From: a virus
DNA length: 64,000 nucleotides
Virus record (IMG/VR): IMGVR_UViG_3300008107_000023
Coordinates: 30,912 to 94,911 of that record
Direction: 5' to 3' (one strand)
The notes beneath the pieces were generated by a model. The model searched no databases and was not told the DNA's origin. It saw only the letters and a list, made by a program, of their open reading frames with translations. Of this stretch, positions 27,601-34,065 are shown piece by piece. The translations under genes and the position numbers were made by a program. Numbering within the stretch: the stretch's first letter is position 1; each line of letters opens with the position of its first letter.

Positions 27601-28220
27601 CTTCTGAACAATTTAAGTGGTATGGTGGCACTACTTTAGCAGCAACTTTGACTGGTGCTGGTGCATTTAGTGTGGCAGCATCGATAACTGTTCCTTCAAC
27701 AGATAGAGCTTTTGAAGTTAATGCTTCCGGTGGCGTTTCTCTATTCTCTAATGAGATTAATGCAGGTGCTTTGGGTGGAACTGGAAGCTTGTACTTTGGA
27801 TATAGAAGAACCAGCAATCTTTATTTTGGTGCAAGTGGAAATTGGGGAACATGGCAATCTAGTGGTCTAACAATCACTGGAGCATTAAATGCAACCACAA
27901 AATCTTTCGTAATTCCACACCCAACTAAAGAGGGAATGACTCTACGTTATGGATCTCTTGAAGGTCCAGAAAACGGAGTATATGTAAGAGGAAAATCAAC
28001 AGAAACCGTGATTGAACTTCCAGATTATTGGACAGAACTTGTACATGACGATAGTATAACAGTATCTTTAACCCCAATCGGTAACAGTCCGACTCCAAGA
28101 GTCTTAAAGATTGATAACAATAAAGTTTACGTATTTTCAAAAGAAAATGGTCCAATTGAATATTTCTTTGTTGTTTATGGTGAAAGAAAAGACGTTGAAA
28201 GACTAATAGTTGAATATTAA
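18681..28220 (+). CDS. Giant tail fibre-like protein, 3179 residues
   Basis: Parts in order: an N-terminus with GRVGIKTNNASSDLEVFG; residues about 115-900 made of some 45-50 copies of a 16-residue unit (core GTNLNYSGIGT); a beta-helix domain at about 1030-1480 (RIYVSTANGNDANDGK, YVEDNPILLYEDVAVVGDNL, RSPYIQNCSILSFLGGNG); beta-rich linkers with GITSG/Gly-Tyr modules (GGSGYTNPGIYTG, GGRGYVQGDSL) near 2000-2100; three copies of GTAPLVVSSTTQVTNLN near 2590-2880, each followed by a QYLNGY or LEGY-like motif; and a C-terminal domain PHPTKEGMTLRYGSLEGPEN with ELPDYWTEL, seen in other cyanophage fibres. It spans 9.5 kb and is the largest gene here. It likely forms long trimeric fibres. No chaperone domain is present, so folding may need another protein. 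Confidence 0.82.
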   Translation: MDKFLSGRKSQLNVGVSSFTENNTVITTIGRVGIKTNNASSDLEVFGTAKVSGIATFGSGNTVTLDGDGGEIRIGSGITITNTTYKTGSSYLDPSALAANTVLTNLVETTSVQSTNIVATGVGTIGTLSVDTLTYGVGIANTLQGYELNYSVGIITSLSGSGLEYNVGIITNLTGVNANYSGISTLQNLRSAVGVVTNISGTFLTYSGVGTFGSINATSVGLSSDIYASIGNFGVGIITTISGIGLSYSDGYIGKINGQNLNYSGISTINTLTGENLNYSGIGTIDTLSGTNINYSGVGSVTTLIGENLNYSGVGTISRLIGTDLYYSGVSTLSDLRGSNLSYTGIGTISSLNGVDINYSGIATFASADIPTLSGDQITYNNANFTSVASTDIVISGIATISTLEGSTLNYTGLSTVSNLKGSDIEYVGVSTLAYLNGTNLNYSGVGTVADLNGTNINYSGISSFATINGTNLNYSGVGTISQLKTTDIENVGISSLDTLRGTNLNYSGIGTIDTLSGTNINYSGISTLQYLEGTNINYSGIGTIATLNSTTANISDISGSTLNYSSGTVTTLDGDTATFLEGSFDDVTTINLNSSGIGTIPELKGTNLEYAGIGSIANIIGTNLNYSGIGTISSISGTDINYSGVGTFTTLNSSDINVSGFGTIPNLTGTNISYSGIGTISNLNSDDSNIAYVRGTNLNYSGVGTVSTLLGTNVKYTGIGTIDSLYGTNIDYSGNGSIQNLNGTNLNYSGISTVNELFATDFTLSGVASISSLRGNTLYYDNTFSNVGLITEISGTNLEYIGVGTIINFNATDANIQALRGTDINYSGISTLTNLNGTNINYSGVGTITNLSGTNLNYSGIATATIINSVTGIITTAQIQTISGTDLNYSGVGTIGNVKVGFGNTTLIVTGDARISGVLTVGSGSVTINGISNVLSGVSTFNANSGIITTLSGIQATYDNLILNNDLKFIGINTQTSGINTYRFVGSAATNSQSYTLTLPPNLGIPGQVLTLNPGGRLSFENTGLYENRIYVSTANGNDANDGKAAPVATLKRAAQLASFESFVLPGGRYLDAANLLEANKEFIKAEVIGFTTTTYPALLTDPQYDETTCKRDIGYIVDAIVYDLSYGGNSKTVQAGLAYWNAGTSYVAGETTETVAAYRYIIDISKYIINNVGIPTTYQNTISQSFDLTLAYDDSCNPNAYSENCCADVWSAIGSYVGIVTSIIGIGTTAAPSVTLPTVKSNPVCIFVEAGEYVEDNPILLYEDVAVVGDNLRNTIIRPLNAGKDLFRVRNGCYVTGFAMKDYVDAAGIPQYTFDYAVAFDDPADSTASRTGYAVKTTKPIITRSPYIQNCSILSFLGGNGILVDGSKVLTPNTAIIPEEAENPVIGPQPEFGKSMVANAFTMVSFGGIGWRVINDGYSQVVSCFQIFCRYGSLAQSGGYLSITNSATNFGYYALKSTGFNQRSYVFDRGIAAATGTSGGLQTLKVIGLGRTDQELYVLRFFDGNNIDQTSAFKQAVVSKTVNIAVGVNTTTDTIGIASHGFTQGDKVVYLGHEGVIPAQVIGGLTNQNEYYVRFVDIDNFQLCEDESLTRLVDLTSVTTGINTFQKGNQEFFNYETIDTHRSYQRIGIASTSSTLNFVPGRQVTQSVNGGTAVGYAYTYNSSSRELIVSVEKVGGIRNNFGVTGIGTNSTILDHSGSPVSIAITSVTGITTFCTIEFKVDSTETGNQILNIANLVEDYKIHFHRPSIVNSSSHTWEFSGSGIDYNALPQNGGKTDPASEQVYSLGGRVYTSGTNELGDFKIGQFIVAYNRTGNIVFNNKVSIGQLDSLRLSLSGGVAIEEFSTDVGLGDNEIGGPLDSRVSTQKAVRSFLNNRLGDFIDKSVSTNAVPSSIVQLNSIGQINPDLIPPKVVNYYRANVSGGRTTLVDQIPAINLANGDTVIEPDSGYVLISDVYGQYLILNNNTRNYNFQNGDIVTSTTSAGGAIGIVTTPTSVGYGTTGLVKGVLLTTTSLVGGSGYTNPGIYTGVTLNSITGIGTSARATITVGGGGTVTSVDIDYGGRGYVQGDSLTVNNPVLIGGRSGGSDFTVSVNTVETRLYLKLTNNQKFPGSNLITDYIEDRDAVGIATTVAANYSVTFDPTDFSTGGDIDFANDRIIVGVTSFADGDPVVYSTGGGNLLGDLINGTTYYVKKVGISSVELYTTYALSTKKDLATSGTGTHSLTRRGVNVDTDQIVFVNHGFSVGDAVRASGATPTGINTNSFYFVGSATTNSFTLHTTQAASLVSINGLLYNPVNITAVPSSGFVTFTKQNVAYESTVNTSSADPNNWSILASGSIDAANITSGTISPTRLGSGSANSDTFLSGDSSYRKVVKSVGIATTEPVTIVGSSFESASGVTTHYGDLNLKLNRVEQTLDSFSTLGVSKFKTSTFSIGDDGQVSIKNSATGDVDAATLGGQSGSYYLDTNNLVGNIPITKGGTGLSALPSDGAILVGNGSAYELTTNPSIGGTVTASFAVPANKDIIFTSGTWTGEKAAKIQYSSNNLYLQFTSNLIARNSVGTNRLTLDSSGNVSIGGSISATTIHSTVSTGTAPLVVSSTTQVTNLNTQYLNGYSSSASATSNTIALRNATGGLVAADITGTTGAFTDNVTISNPASLSFGSATRQMLNLWSTDYGLGVQSSTLYFRSASRFSWHRGGSHSDSQNDPGSGGSVAMTLDNSSNLTITGTVEGTRLISNIASGTAPLTVTSTTQVTNLNASYLEGYVTDTANTANRIVRRDSNGDFAARTVTATLSGNATGVGATFTNGNFTNVYTNNAYANVGIITAVSGTNSNYSGISTASQFVSTVSTGTAPLVVSSTTQVTNLNASQLEGYVTDTANTANRIVRRDGSGNFSAGSVTASGLTLNGSGSTSSAQLTFSGATNNWINFGTTGVAAPAFTTRSAGTKIVLYNNIAASAVDYALGIEGSTLWNSVPTTSEQFKWYGGTTLAATLTGAGAFSVAASITVPSTDRAFEVNASGGVSLFSNEINAGALGGTGSLYFGYRRTSNLYFGASGNWGTWQSSGLTITGALNATTKSFVIPHPTKEGMTLRYGSLEGPENGVYVRGKSTETVIELPDYWTELVHDDSITVSLTPIGNSPTPRVLKIDNNKVYVFSKENGPIEYFFVVYGERKDVERLIVEY
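19020..21370 (+). repeat. Long array of degenerate 48-base coding repeats
   Basis: Roughly 45-50 imperfect units of 48 bases encode x-L-x-G-T-N-L-N-Y-S-G-I-G-T-I-x, with the TNLNYSG core best kept and the two positions around it most variable. The strict 16-residue period points to one solenoid turn, or one strand-turn pair of a trimeric fibre, per unit. The count is by eye. Confidence 0.85.
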
Positions 28221-28240
28221 TTCCAGCATCAAACACAATC

Positions 28241-28248
28241 CATAAATA
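28241..28248 (+). promoter_or_regulatory. T4-type late promoter-like element (CATAAATA)
   Basis: CATAAATA lies in the 49-base gap between the giant fibre gene and the S74 fibre gene, 21 bases before the latter's start. It differs from the T4 late consensus only at the first base. Confidence 0.5.
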
Positions 28249-28269
28249 AATTTAGGAAAGTATTAAAAA

Positions 28270-30717
28270 ATGGCTAATTCTGATAAAAATATAGTCATAA
28301 CTCCGAATAAAAATCAATCTGCTCAACCAGAAATTGATTTTACTGGATTTGGCAATACTACAATTTCTCTTAAAGTCTTAGACGATTCATACGGAACTTT
28401 AAGTTTTGAAGGATCTGCTGGTCAATTATTTTCTATAAGTAACAACCTTACCGCAGGAAGCATTTTTTCTGTAAATGATGTTTCCGGTATTCCCAGTATT
28501 GATGTAAATGCAAATGGAAATGTAAGTCTTGGTGCATATAGTTCGAATGTAGCAATAGGTCACACTAGAGCAACCTCAAAACTTCATGTTTTGGGTAATA
28601 GTTTATTTACTTCTGGAATAACCACCATTTCAAACTTATCAAGTACAAATGGTGTATTTTCCAACATAAACTCTTCAGGAATAACTACTGCTGCAGTTTT
28701 AGTTGCTGGTAACGGAACTGCTTTGGGATCTTCACCATTAGTTGTTAATGGTACTGTTGGAGATAATGATTCTCAACTTTTAATTAAAAAGCCATCACAA
28801 TCTTCATTTGGAGTTCTTGCTTGGAATGGAGAAATATATTTAAGCTCCAATACTTATTATCAGGATGGTTCTTGGGTACAATCTGCTCCTTCCGGAGATA
28901 ATGATAACCAATTATTTGCATTAAGTCCAGGTAGTGGCGTAAAATGGTATGCGTCAAATAATGGAACTTCATCTTGGAACGTTGCTAGTGATTTACTACT
29001 TTGGAATGATTCTGGAGTATGGCAAAGGCCGCTAGCAAATACTTTAACAATATCTTCACCATTAACTGGAACTTCATATAATAATTCGTCAGCAGTTACT
29101 ATTGGTATCAATGCAACTAGTGCAAATACTGCAAATTTTGTTGTTCAGCGTGATGGATCTGGGAATTTTAGTGCAGGAACAATTACAGCTACTTTAAGTG
29201 GAAACTCAACAACTGCAACAACTGCTTCCAACTTATCTGGATTTACAAATTCTAACAGTTCAAATCCAGTAGCAGCAGATAGTGTAACAAATAATGGTCT
29301 TGCTTACGTCAATACCAATATTTCACTATACAGCCAAACTGATGGAGCACTATACTCACAGGCATATAGTTCGAACTGGATTCATCAAATTTATGGAGAC
29401 TATAGAACTGGTCAAATTGCAATACGAGGAAAAAATAATGGAACTTGGCAATCTTGGAGAGCTGTCCTAGATTCTTCAAATTATACATCATACGCTATTG
29501 CAGCATCAAGTGGAACTGGTAATGACATTTATAATAATGGTTGGTTCCGAAATAATGATTCAGGTGAAGGATTATATAATCAAGCAACTGCCCTTCATTG
29601 GTATTCAGATTCTGCAAATTATTGGAACAGCGCAACTAGTAGCAGTACTACTGGTGGTATTAGATTTAGAGCTGGATATGGAAGCACAATTTATGGTTAT
29701 GTCTATCATGACACTAGTGGTTTTGGTTTATTAGATTCTGCCGGTAACTGGTCTTACAGAACAACAACATCATCAGCAGAAATTTACAAAACTCTTTATA
29801 CAAGAGAACTTCAACTTCAAAATTATCAAATTGTCAATACTGGGCCAATAACACCTTATGTGCCTGGTGGTAACAGTGGGTGGACAAGATCTTCATATCC
29901 ATATAGTCTTGGATTCCAAGAAACTGGTGGATGGTCATATCCATATCCAGATCTCATAGTCCAGTATCATACTGGAGTTACTATGGCAGCAAACTCTGGA
30001 TATGATGGCATAAGGTTTAAGAGAGATTATAATGATGATACTTTGGTCTTCCAAATTAATGGGGGTTCAAACTACATGTACAAGTATAATTGGTTGTATA
30101 CCAATACTACTGGATTTTATTCGGATACCAATAGTGCTCACATTTATCCCAACACTGGTAGTAGTTATGCCGCATGGAGAGTTGACGGAAATAGGAATGG
30201 ATATACCGGTATTTGGTATAGCCATGGTGGCGTTGCTGATATGTGGGATAGTGGTGGAAATGGTGGTTGGTATAGAGAAGGAAGTGGGAGATGGTATGCA
30301 TATTACCTCCTATCCAATGTTTGTATGGGAATCAATACTTCCACAACTTCATCTTCATATGGATTATATGTAGATAAAGGAATTTATTCAACAGCAAATA
30401 TTGTTGCATATTCTGATGTAAGAAAGAAAGAAAATATAGTTACTGTTGATAATGCATTAGACACTATATCCAAATTAAGAGGTGTATTTTATAATAAAAT
30501 CGACGATGAAACAAAAACACGTCAAATTGGAGTTATTGCACAAGAAGTTGAAATGGTTCTTCCCGAAGTAGTAACTCATGCAAAAGATATTGACGAATAT
30601 GGCGTTTCTTATGGAAACTTTGCAGGTCTATTCATAGAAGCATTTAAAGAACAGACTGAAATAATAAATACATTGAAGGAAGAAATTGAAATTTTAAAAA
30701 GCAAACTAGGAGAATAA
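28270..30717 (+). CDS. Tail fibre with C-terminal peptidase-S74 chaperone domain
   Basis: The 815-residue fibre has an N-terminal ENIVITPNK-like segment, repeat linkers, a receptor-tip-type region (YSSNWIHQIYGDYRTGQIAI, then GKNNGTWQSWRAVLDSSNY, resembling pyocin-knob modules, and SYAAWRVDGNRNGYTGIWYS) and an intact S74 domain: AYSDVRKKENIVTVDNALDT, YNKIDDETKTRQIGVIAQEV and a terminal coiled coil. S74 domains fold the fibre trimer and then cut themselves off just before the Ser-Asp at their start, here near residue 715. Gene 5 bases after it is a small virion protein. Of the fibres in this window it is the best candidate for the receptor-binding tip, which is inference. Confidence 0.85.
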   Translation: MANSDKNIVITPNKNQSAQPEIDFTGFGNTTISLKVLDDSYGTLSFEGSAGQLFSISNNLTAGSIFSVNDVSGIPSIDVNANGNVSLGAYSSNVAIGHTRATSKLHVLGNSLFTSGITTISNLSSTNGVFSNINSSGITTAAVLVAGNGTALGSSPLVVNGTVGDNDSQLLIKKPSQSSFGVLAWNGEIYLSSNTYYQDGSWVQSAPSGDNDNQLFALSPGSGVKWYASNNGTSSWNVASDLLLWNDSGVWQRPLANTLTISSPLTGTSYNNSSAVTIGINATSANTANFVVQRDGSGNFSAGTITATLSGNSTTATTASNLSGFTNSNSSNPVAADSVTNNGLAYVNTNISLYSQTDGALYSQAYSSNWIHQIYGDYRTGQIAIRGKNNGTWQSWRAVLDSSNYTSYAIAASSGTGNDIYNNGWFRNNDSGEGLYNQATALHWYSDSANYWNSATSSSTTGGIRFRAGYGSTIYGYVYHDTSGFGLLDSAGNWSYRTTTSSAEIYKTLYTRELQLQNYQIVNTGPITPYVPGGNSGWTRSSYPYSLGFQETGGWSYPYPDLIVQYHTGVTMAANSGYDGIRFKRDYNDDTLVFQINGGSNYMYKYNWLYTNTTGFYSDTNSAHIYPNTGSSYAAWRVDGNRNGYTGIWYSHGGVADMWDSGGNGGWYREGSGRWYAYYLLSNVCMGINTSTTSSSYGLYVDKGIYSTANIVAYSDVRKKENIVTVDNALDTISKLRGVFYNKIDDETKTRQIGVIAQEVEMVLPEVVTHAKDIDEYGVSYGNFAGLFIEAFKEQTEIINTLKEEIEILKSKLGE

Positions 30718-30721
30718 TAAA

Positions 30722-31156
30722 ATGGCATTGATTAGAGACTTTGAAATTCCTGGAAGTGGACTTGTTGTAAATGATGCATATCATATTATAGTAAATGTTG
30801 CCACAGAAAAAAGACTTAGTGATATTTTACCACCACCAGATCCCACCCAACCAAGTGGTCTGAGTGTTAGAGACGATACGGATGAATCTCAATTTGTTTA
30901 TTGGAAATCTGGATACATTGGAAGAATTGCAATTGAGGTTTATTCTTCAAAGCAAGCAAGAACTGATGGAAAAAAACCAATAGGAGCCTTGGCAACTTCA
31001 CCAACTGAAGTGAACGTTGATTGTCAATTTGCAACGTCTGGCAAAGACTTTAAGGTTTTATTCTTCATAGATCCGGATAGTCCCGATTCTATTTTAACCC
31101 AGGCATATAATCACCTGAAAACTACAGAATATTATAAGGATGCTATAGAAGACTGA
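30722..31156 (+). CDS. Conserved small protein of the fibre operon
   Basis: The 144-residue product begins ALIRDFEIPGSGLVVNDAYH with IIVNVATEKR, followed by a proline-rich loop (DILPPPDPTQPSG), YWKSGYIGRIAIEVYSSK and DFKVLFFIDPDSPDSI. It starts four bases after the S74 fibre stop. I have seen similar proteins beside fibre genes of marine T4-like phages, without assigned function. The beta-rich middle and its position suggest a fibre- or baseplate-associated virion protein. Confidence 0.65.
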   Translation: MALIRDFEIPGSGLVVNDAYHIIVNVATEKRLSDILPPPDPTQPSGLSVRDDTDESQFVYWKSGYIGRIAIEVYSSKQARTDGKKPIGALATSPTEVNVDCQFATSGKDFKVLFFIDPDSPDSILTQAYNHLKTTEYYKDAIED

Positions 31157-31162
31157 TAAATA
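31155..31162 (+). promoter_or_regulatory. T4-type late promoter-like element (GATAAATA)
   Basis: GATAAATA overlaps the stop codon of the 144-residue gene and precedes the next gene by about 41 bases. Same stop-codon arrangement as at 16652 and 38866. Confidence 0.5.
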
Positions 31163-31202
31163 GTATTGAATTTTAATTATTATTAATTAATAGGTAAACG
31201 AC

Positions 31203-31421
31203 ATGGAACAAAATCATCAACAACTTTTTGATACTGTTCAACAACAACTAGAAGAACTTCAAAAAGAAATCACTTTAGAAGAGCAGAAACTATCTTCACT
31301 AAAAGAAAGGTTTGTACGTCTTTTAGGATCTAGAGACGTTTTGAGTATGCTTGTTCAAGATACCTCTGGCTCTGGAGATGCAAAGGAAGCAACTAATACT
31401 CAAGAAAATTCTAAAAAATAA
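31203..31421 (+). CDS. Small coiled-coil protein
   Basis: A 72-residue protein whose first 50 residues form a glutamate/glutamine-rich coiled coil (QQQLEELQKEITLEEQKL, then SSLKERFVRLLGSRDVL), followed by a polar Ser/Gly/Thr tail. It has its own upstream late-type element. Third protein of this kind in the structural region; function unknown. Confidence 0.65.
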   Translation: MEQNHQQLFDTVQQQLEELQKEITLEEQKLSSLKERFVRLLGSRDVLSMLVQDTSGSGDAKEATNTQENSKK

Positions 31422-31447
31422 ACTACAATTTCTATATTATTGAAATT

Positions 31448-32260
31448 ATGAAGAAAACTTATTTTTTTATGGCAGGATTGCCAAGGAGTGGATCAACACT
31501 TCTTGCTGCAATTTTAAATCAGAATCCAAACATTTATGCGAGCAATGACTCTCCTGTTTGTGATTTAATGTTTAATACTCACAAAACATTCGAATCTTCT
31601 GAGCAATATGCTGCCGATGAAAATTTTTTAGGATATAAAAAGGTATGTTCCTCTATTATAGAAAATTATTATTCTCATATTGACAAAAAATATATTATTG
31701 ATAAGCAAAGATCTTGGGGAACACCTTTTAATTTGCAAATGATTGAAAGGTTTATTACTGAAGATGTGAAAATTTTATGTCCAGTAAGGGATATATTAGA
31801 AATCTTATCTTCTTTCATTAGTTTAGTACACAAAAATCCAAGTTTACAATCAGTAATTGACAGAGACATTTCTAAAGCAGAAATGTTTTTTTATAGACCG
31901 GTAGATGATGTTAGATGTGATTTTTTAATGTCTCCAAAAAATCCAATGGATCAAGAATTATTTTCTTTGAGTCAATCTTTGCTTCCGGAAAATAAAAATA
32001 AATTTCATTTGATAGAATACAACGATTTAACTAGCGATCCAGAATCTACTATAAAAGGTGTATATGATTTTTTGGGATTAGAATACTTTAAACATGACTT
32101 TAATAATATACGTCAAAAAAATAAACCAAATGATTTGATTTACGGCATAGAAGGTTTACATGATGTTAGAAAAAAATTAGAAAAAAAGTCAGTAGATCCA
32201 AAATCTATTTTATCTCCATATATTTTAAGCAAATATAAAGGATATGAATTTTGGCGTTAA
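31448..32260 (+). CDS. Sulfotransferase family protein
   Basis: The 270-residue product has the 5'-phosphosulfate-binding loop GLPRSGSTLL (residues 10-19) at the usual place right after a hydrophobic strand (TYFFMA), and a 3'-phosphate-binding region CPVRDILEILSSF (111-123) with the expected Arg and Ser. The C-terminal half carries LIEYNDLTSDPESTIKGVYD and FLGLEYF, a standard sulfotransferase feature. Such enzymes move sulfate from PAPS to hydroxyl or amino groups of sugars, proteins or small molecules. It sits between fibre and head genes, so a virion glycan or a host surface molecule may be the target; this is a guess. Its base composition is at least as AT-rich as its neighbours. Confidence 0.85.
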   Translation: MKKTYFFMAGLPRSGSTLLAAILNQNPNIYASNDSPVCDLMFNTHKTFESSEQYAADENFLGYKKVCSSIIENYYSHIDKKYIIDKQRSWGTPFNLQMIERFITEDVKILCPVRDILEILSSFISLVHKNPSLQSVIDRDISKAEMFFYRPVDDVRCDFLMSPKNPMDQELFSLSQSLLPENKNKFHLIEYNDLTSDPESTIKGVYDFLGLEYFKHDFNNIRQKNKPNDLIYGIEGLHDVRKKLEKKSVDPKSILSPYILSKYKGYEFWR

Positions 32261-32272
32261 GTAAGATCTATC

Positions 32273-32280
32273 TATAAATA
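32273..32280 (+). promoter_or_regulatory. T4-type late promoter (TATAAATA)
   Basis: Exact TATAAATA, 22 bases before the start of the 582-residue mosaic protein, in a 41-base intergenic gap. Confidence 0.6.
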
Positions 32281-32301
32281 ATAATGGTCGATTTTGTTTA
32301 A

Positions 32302-34050
32302 ATGCCTACTAAATTAAAGTCCCATAAAACAGTTGAACAGATTGCTAAGAAACATCGGTTAGATGTAAGTTTTATAGAAAAGCAATTGAAAATGGGAGAG
32401 CCTATTGAGCATGAGCATACAAAAGACCATGATCTTGCAAGAGATATTGCTTTGCAACATCTTGATGAAATTCCAGATTATTACACTCGTTTGAAAAAAA
32501 TGGAAGCGGATGCCAAGAAACACCACAAAAAGTTTAAAGATGTAAAAGAAGAAACTAAATCCGGTGATGATGGTCTTCATGATTGGTTTAATAAATCAAA
32601 ATCTTCAGATGGAAAAAGTGGGTGGGTTCAACTTGGTGGAAAATGGGCAGGAAAACCATGCGCTCGTCAACCAGGACAAACTTCTACACCAAAGTGTGGT
32701 AGTTCTAAAATGAAAAGAGCACTTTCTAAGGATGAAGAAGAAGCAGCAAGAAGAAGAAAGAATAGACTAGATCCTAATCAGCCAGAAAAAACTGGCGGAT
32801 CTAAACCAACCAATGTCAAAACCGAAGAAATGAACTTACAAGAAGTAAAAGATAAACCAAGCAAAGGTAGTGGCAAAAAGGATGCTTGTTATCATAAAGT
32901 AAAGTCACGTTATGACGTTTGGCCAAGTGCATATGCATCTGGAGCACTTGTCAAATGTCGTAAAGTTGGCGCTTCAAACTGGGGAACTAAATCGGAAGAA
33001 ACCATGCAAGAAGAAGAAAGATATTGTCCTCTGTGCAATAAAAGAGAAACAAGATCCGAATGCTCTTATGGAGAAAAAGCATGGGACAAAGTTTCTGTTA
33101 AAGATGAAGAATATTCAATGGTTAGATCAGAACTTGAAACACTTATGAATGCAGCAAAGAGACTAAATGCAAAAGTGGGAAAAGGTGAAGGAAATCTTGA
33201 AGCATGGGTACAGTCCAAGATTACAAAAGCAGCAGATTATATTGATACTGCAGCAGATTATGTTGCCAGCGGAGAAATGGAAGAACAAACACTGGTAAAT
33301 AAAATACTCGATGAAATGAAATGTTGGTCTGGATATGAAAAGAAAGGAACTCAAAAACTATTTGGCAAAAAATATAATAAATGCGTCAAAAAAGAAAACG
33401 TAACAATTGAAGATGCTGATGGAAATACATTTGCTGAGATTATAGATTTAATAACTCCAGATCCTATTGTTTCCGATGAAAATAAATTAGAGGAAGCTAC
33501 AAGATTGGCACCACAATCAGGAAATGTTGTTGAAGTTACTCTTACTTGGAGAGGAAAATATTATTCTATAAAAATATTTTTTCCACAAATAAAATTACCA
33601 ACGAGAAAAGAAATAAATATCGAGCTTCAAAAGATATATCCGGGTTCTTCTATACTTTATTATTCGGTTTCTGAAATCTCTTCAAATCAACCCCTAATAC
33701 AAACAATTGCACCAAATGGGGCAAGTTATGCAAAATTAGGTCCAAATAAAAATTATGTAAAACCTATGGGGGAAGAAGTTGAACTTGGAGAAGATTGGCA
33801 ATCAGTCAACCGTAAAGATAAAACTGACGGTTTAAGTCAAAAAGCAGTCAATGCATATCGCAAAGAAAATCCAGGTTCAAAGTTACAAACTGCAGTAACT
33901 GAAAAAAATCCCACAGGAAAAAGAGCTGATCGTCGTAAGTCTTTTTGCCGCAGAATGAAGGGTATGAAGTCAAAATTAACTTCTGCAGAAACTTCAAGAG
34001 ATCCAGATTCAAGAATCAATAAAGCATTAAGACGTTGGAATTGTAATTAA
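32302..34050 (+). CDS. Mosaic multi-DUF phage protein, possible internal virion protein
   Basis: The 582-residue product is a string of small domains. Residues 5-70 (HKTVEQIAKKHRLDVSFIEK, then EHTKDHDLARDIALQHLDEI) fit DUF5661. Residues 88-175 (GLHDWFNKSKSSDGKSGW, CARQPGQTSTPKCGSS, then GGSKPTNVKTEE) fit DUF5872. A Cys-rich segment YCPLCNKRETRSEC (about 242-255) could bind zinc. A helical part (AWVQSKITKAADYIDTAADY) and CWSGYEKKGTQKLFGKKYNK follow, then VEVTLTWRGKYYSIKIFFPQ. The basic C-terminus (KRADRRKSFCRRMKGMKSKL) is a further small domain known from phages and large viruses. Family names are from memory. It lies directly upstream of terminase. High charge and patchwork design suggest a virion-packaged protein, not proven. 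Confidence 0.7.
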   Translation: MPTKLKSHKTVEQIAKKHRLDVSFIEKQLKMGEPIEHEHTKDHDLARDIALQHLDEIPDYYTRLKKMEADAKKHHKKFKDVKEETKSGDDGLHDWFNKSKSSDGKSGWVQLGGKWAGKPCARQPGQTSTPKCGSSKMKRALSKDEEEAARRRKNRLDPNQPEKTGGSKPTNVKTEEMNLQEVKDKPSKGSGKKDACYHKVKSRYDVWPSAYASGALVKCRKVGASNWGTKSEETMQEEERYCPLCNKRETRSECSYGEKAWDKVSVKDEEYSMVRSELETLMNAAKRLNAKVGKGEGNLEAWVQSKITKAADYIDTAADYVASGEMEEQTLVNKILDEMKCWSGYEKKGTQKLFGKKYNKCVKKENVTIEDADGNTFAEIIDLITPDPIVSDENKLEEATRLAPQSGNVVEVTLTWRGKYYSIKIFFPQIKLPTRKEINIELQKIYPGSSILYYSVSEISSNQPLIQTIAPNGASYAKLGPNKNYVKPMGEEVELGEDWQSVNRKDKTDGLSQKAVNAYRKENPGSKLQTAVTEKNPTGKRADRRKSFCRRMKGMKSKLTSAETSRDPDSRINKALRRWNCN

Positions 34051-34065
34051 AAAATAGGTTTTATT

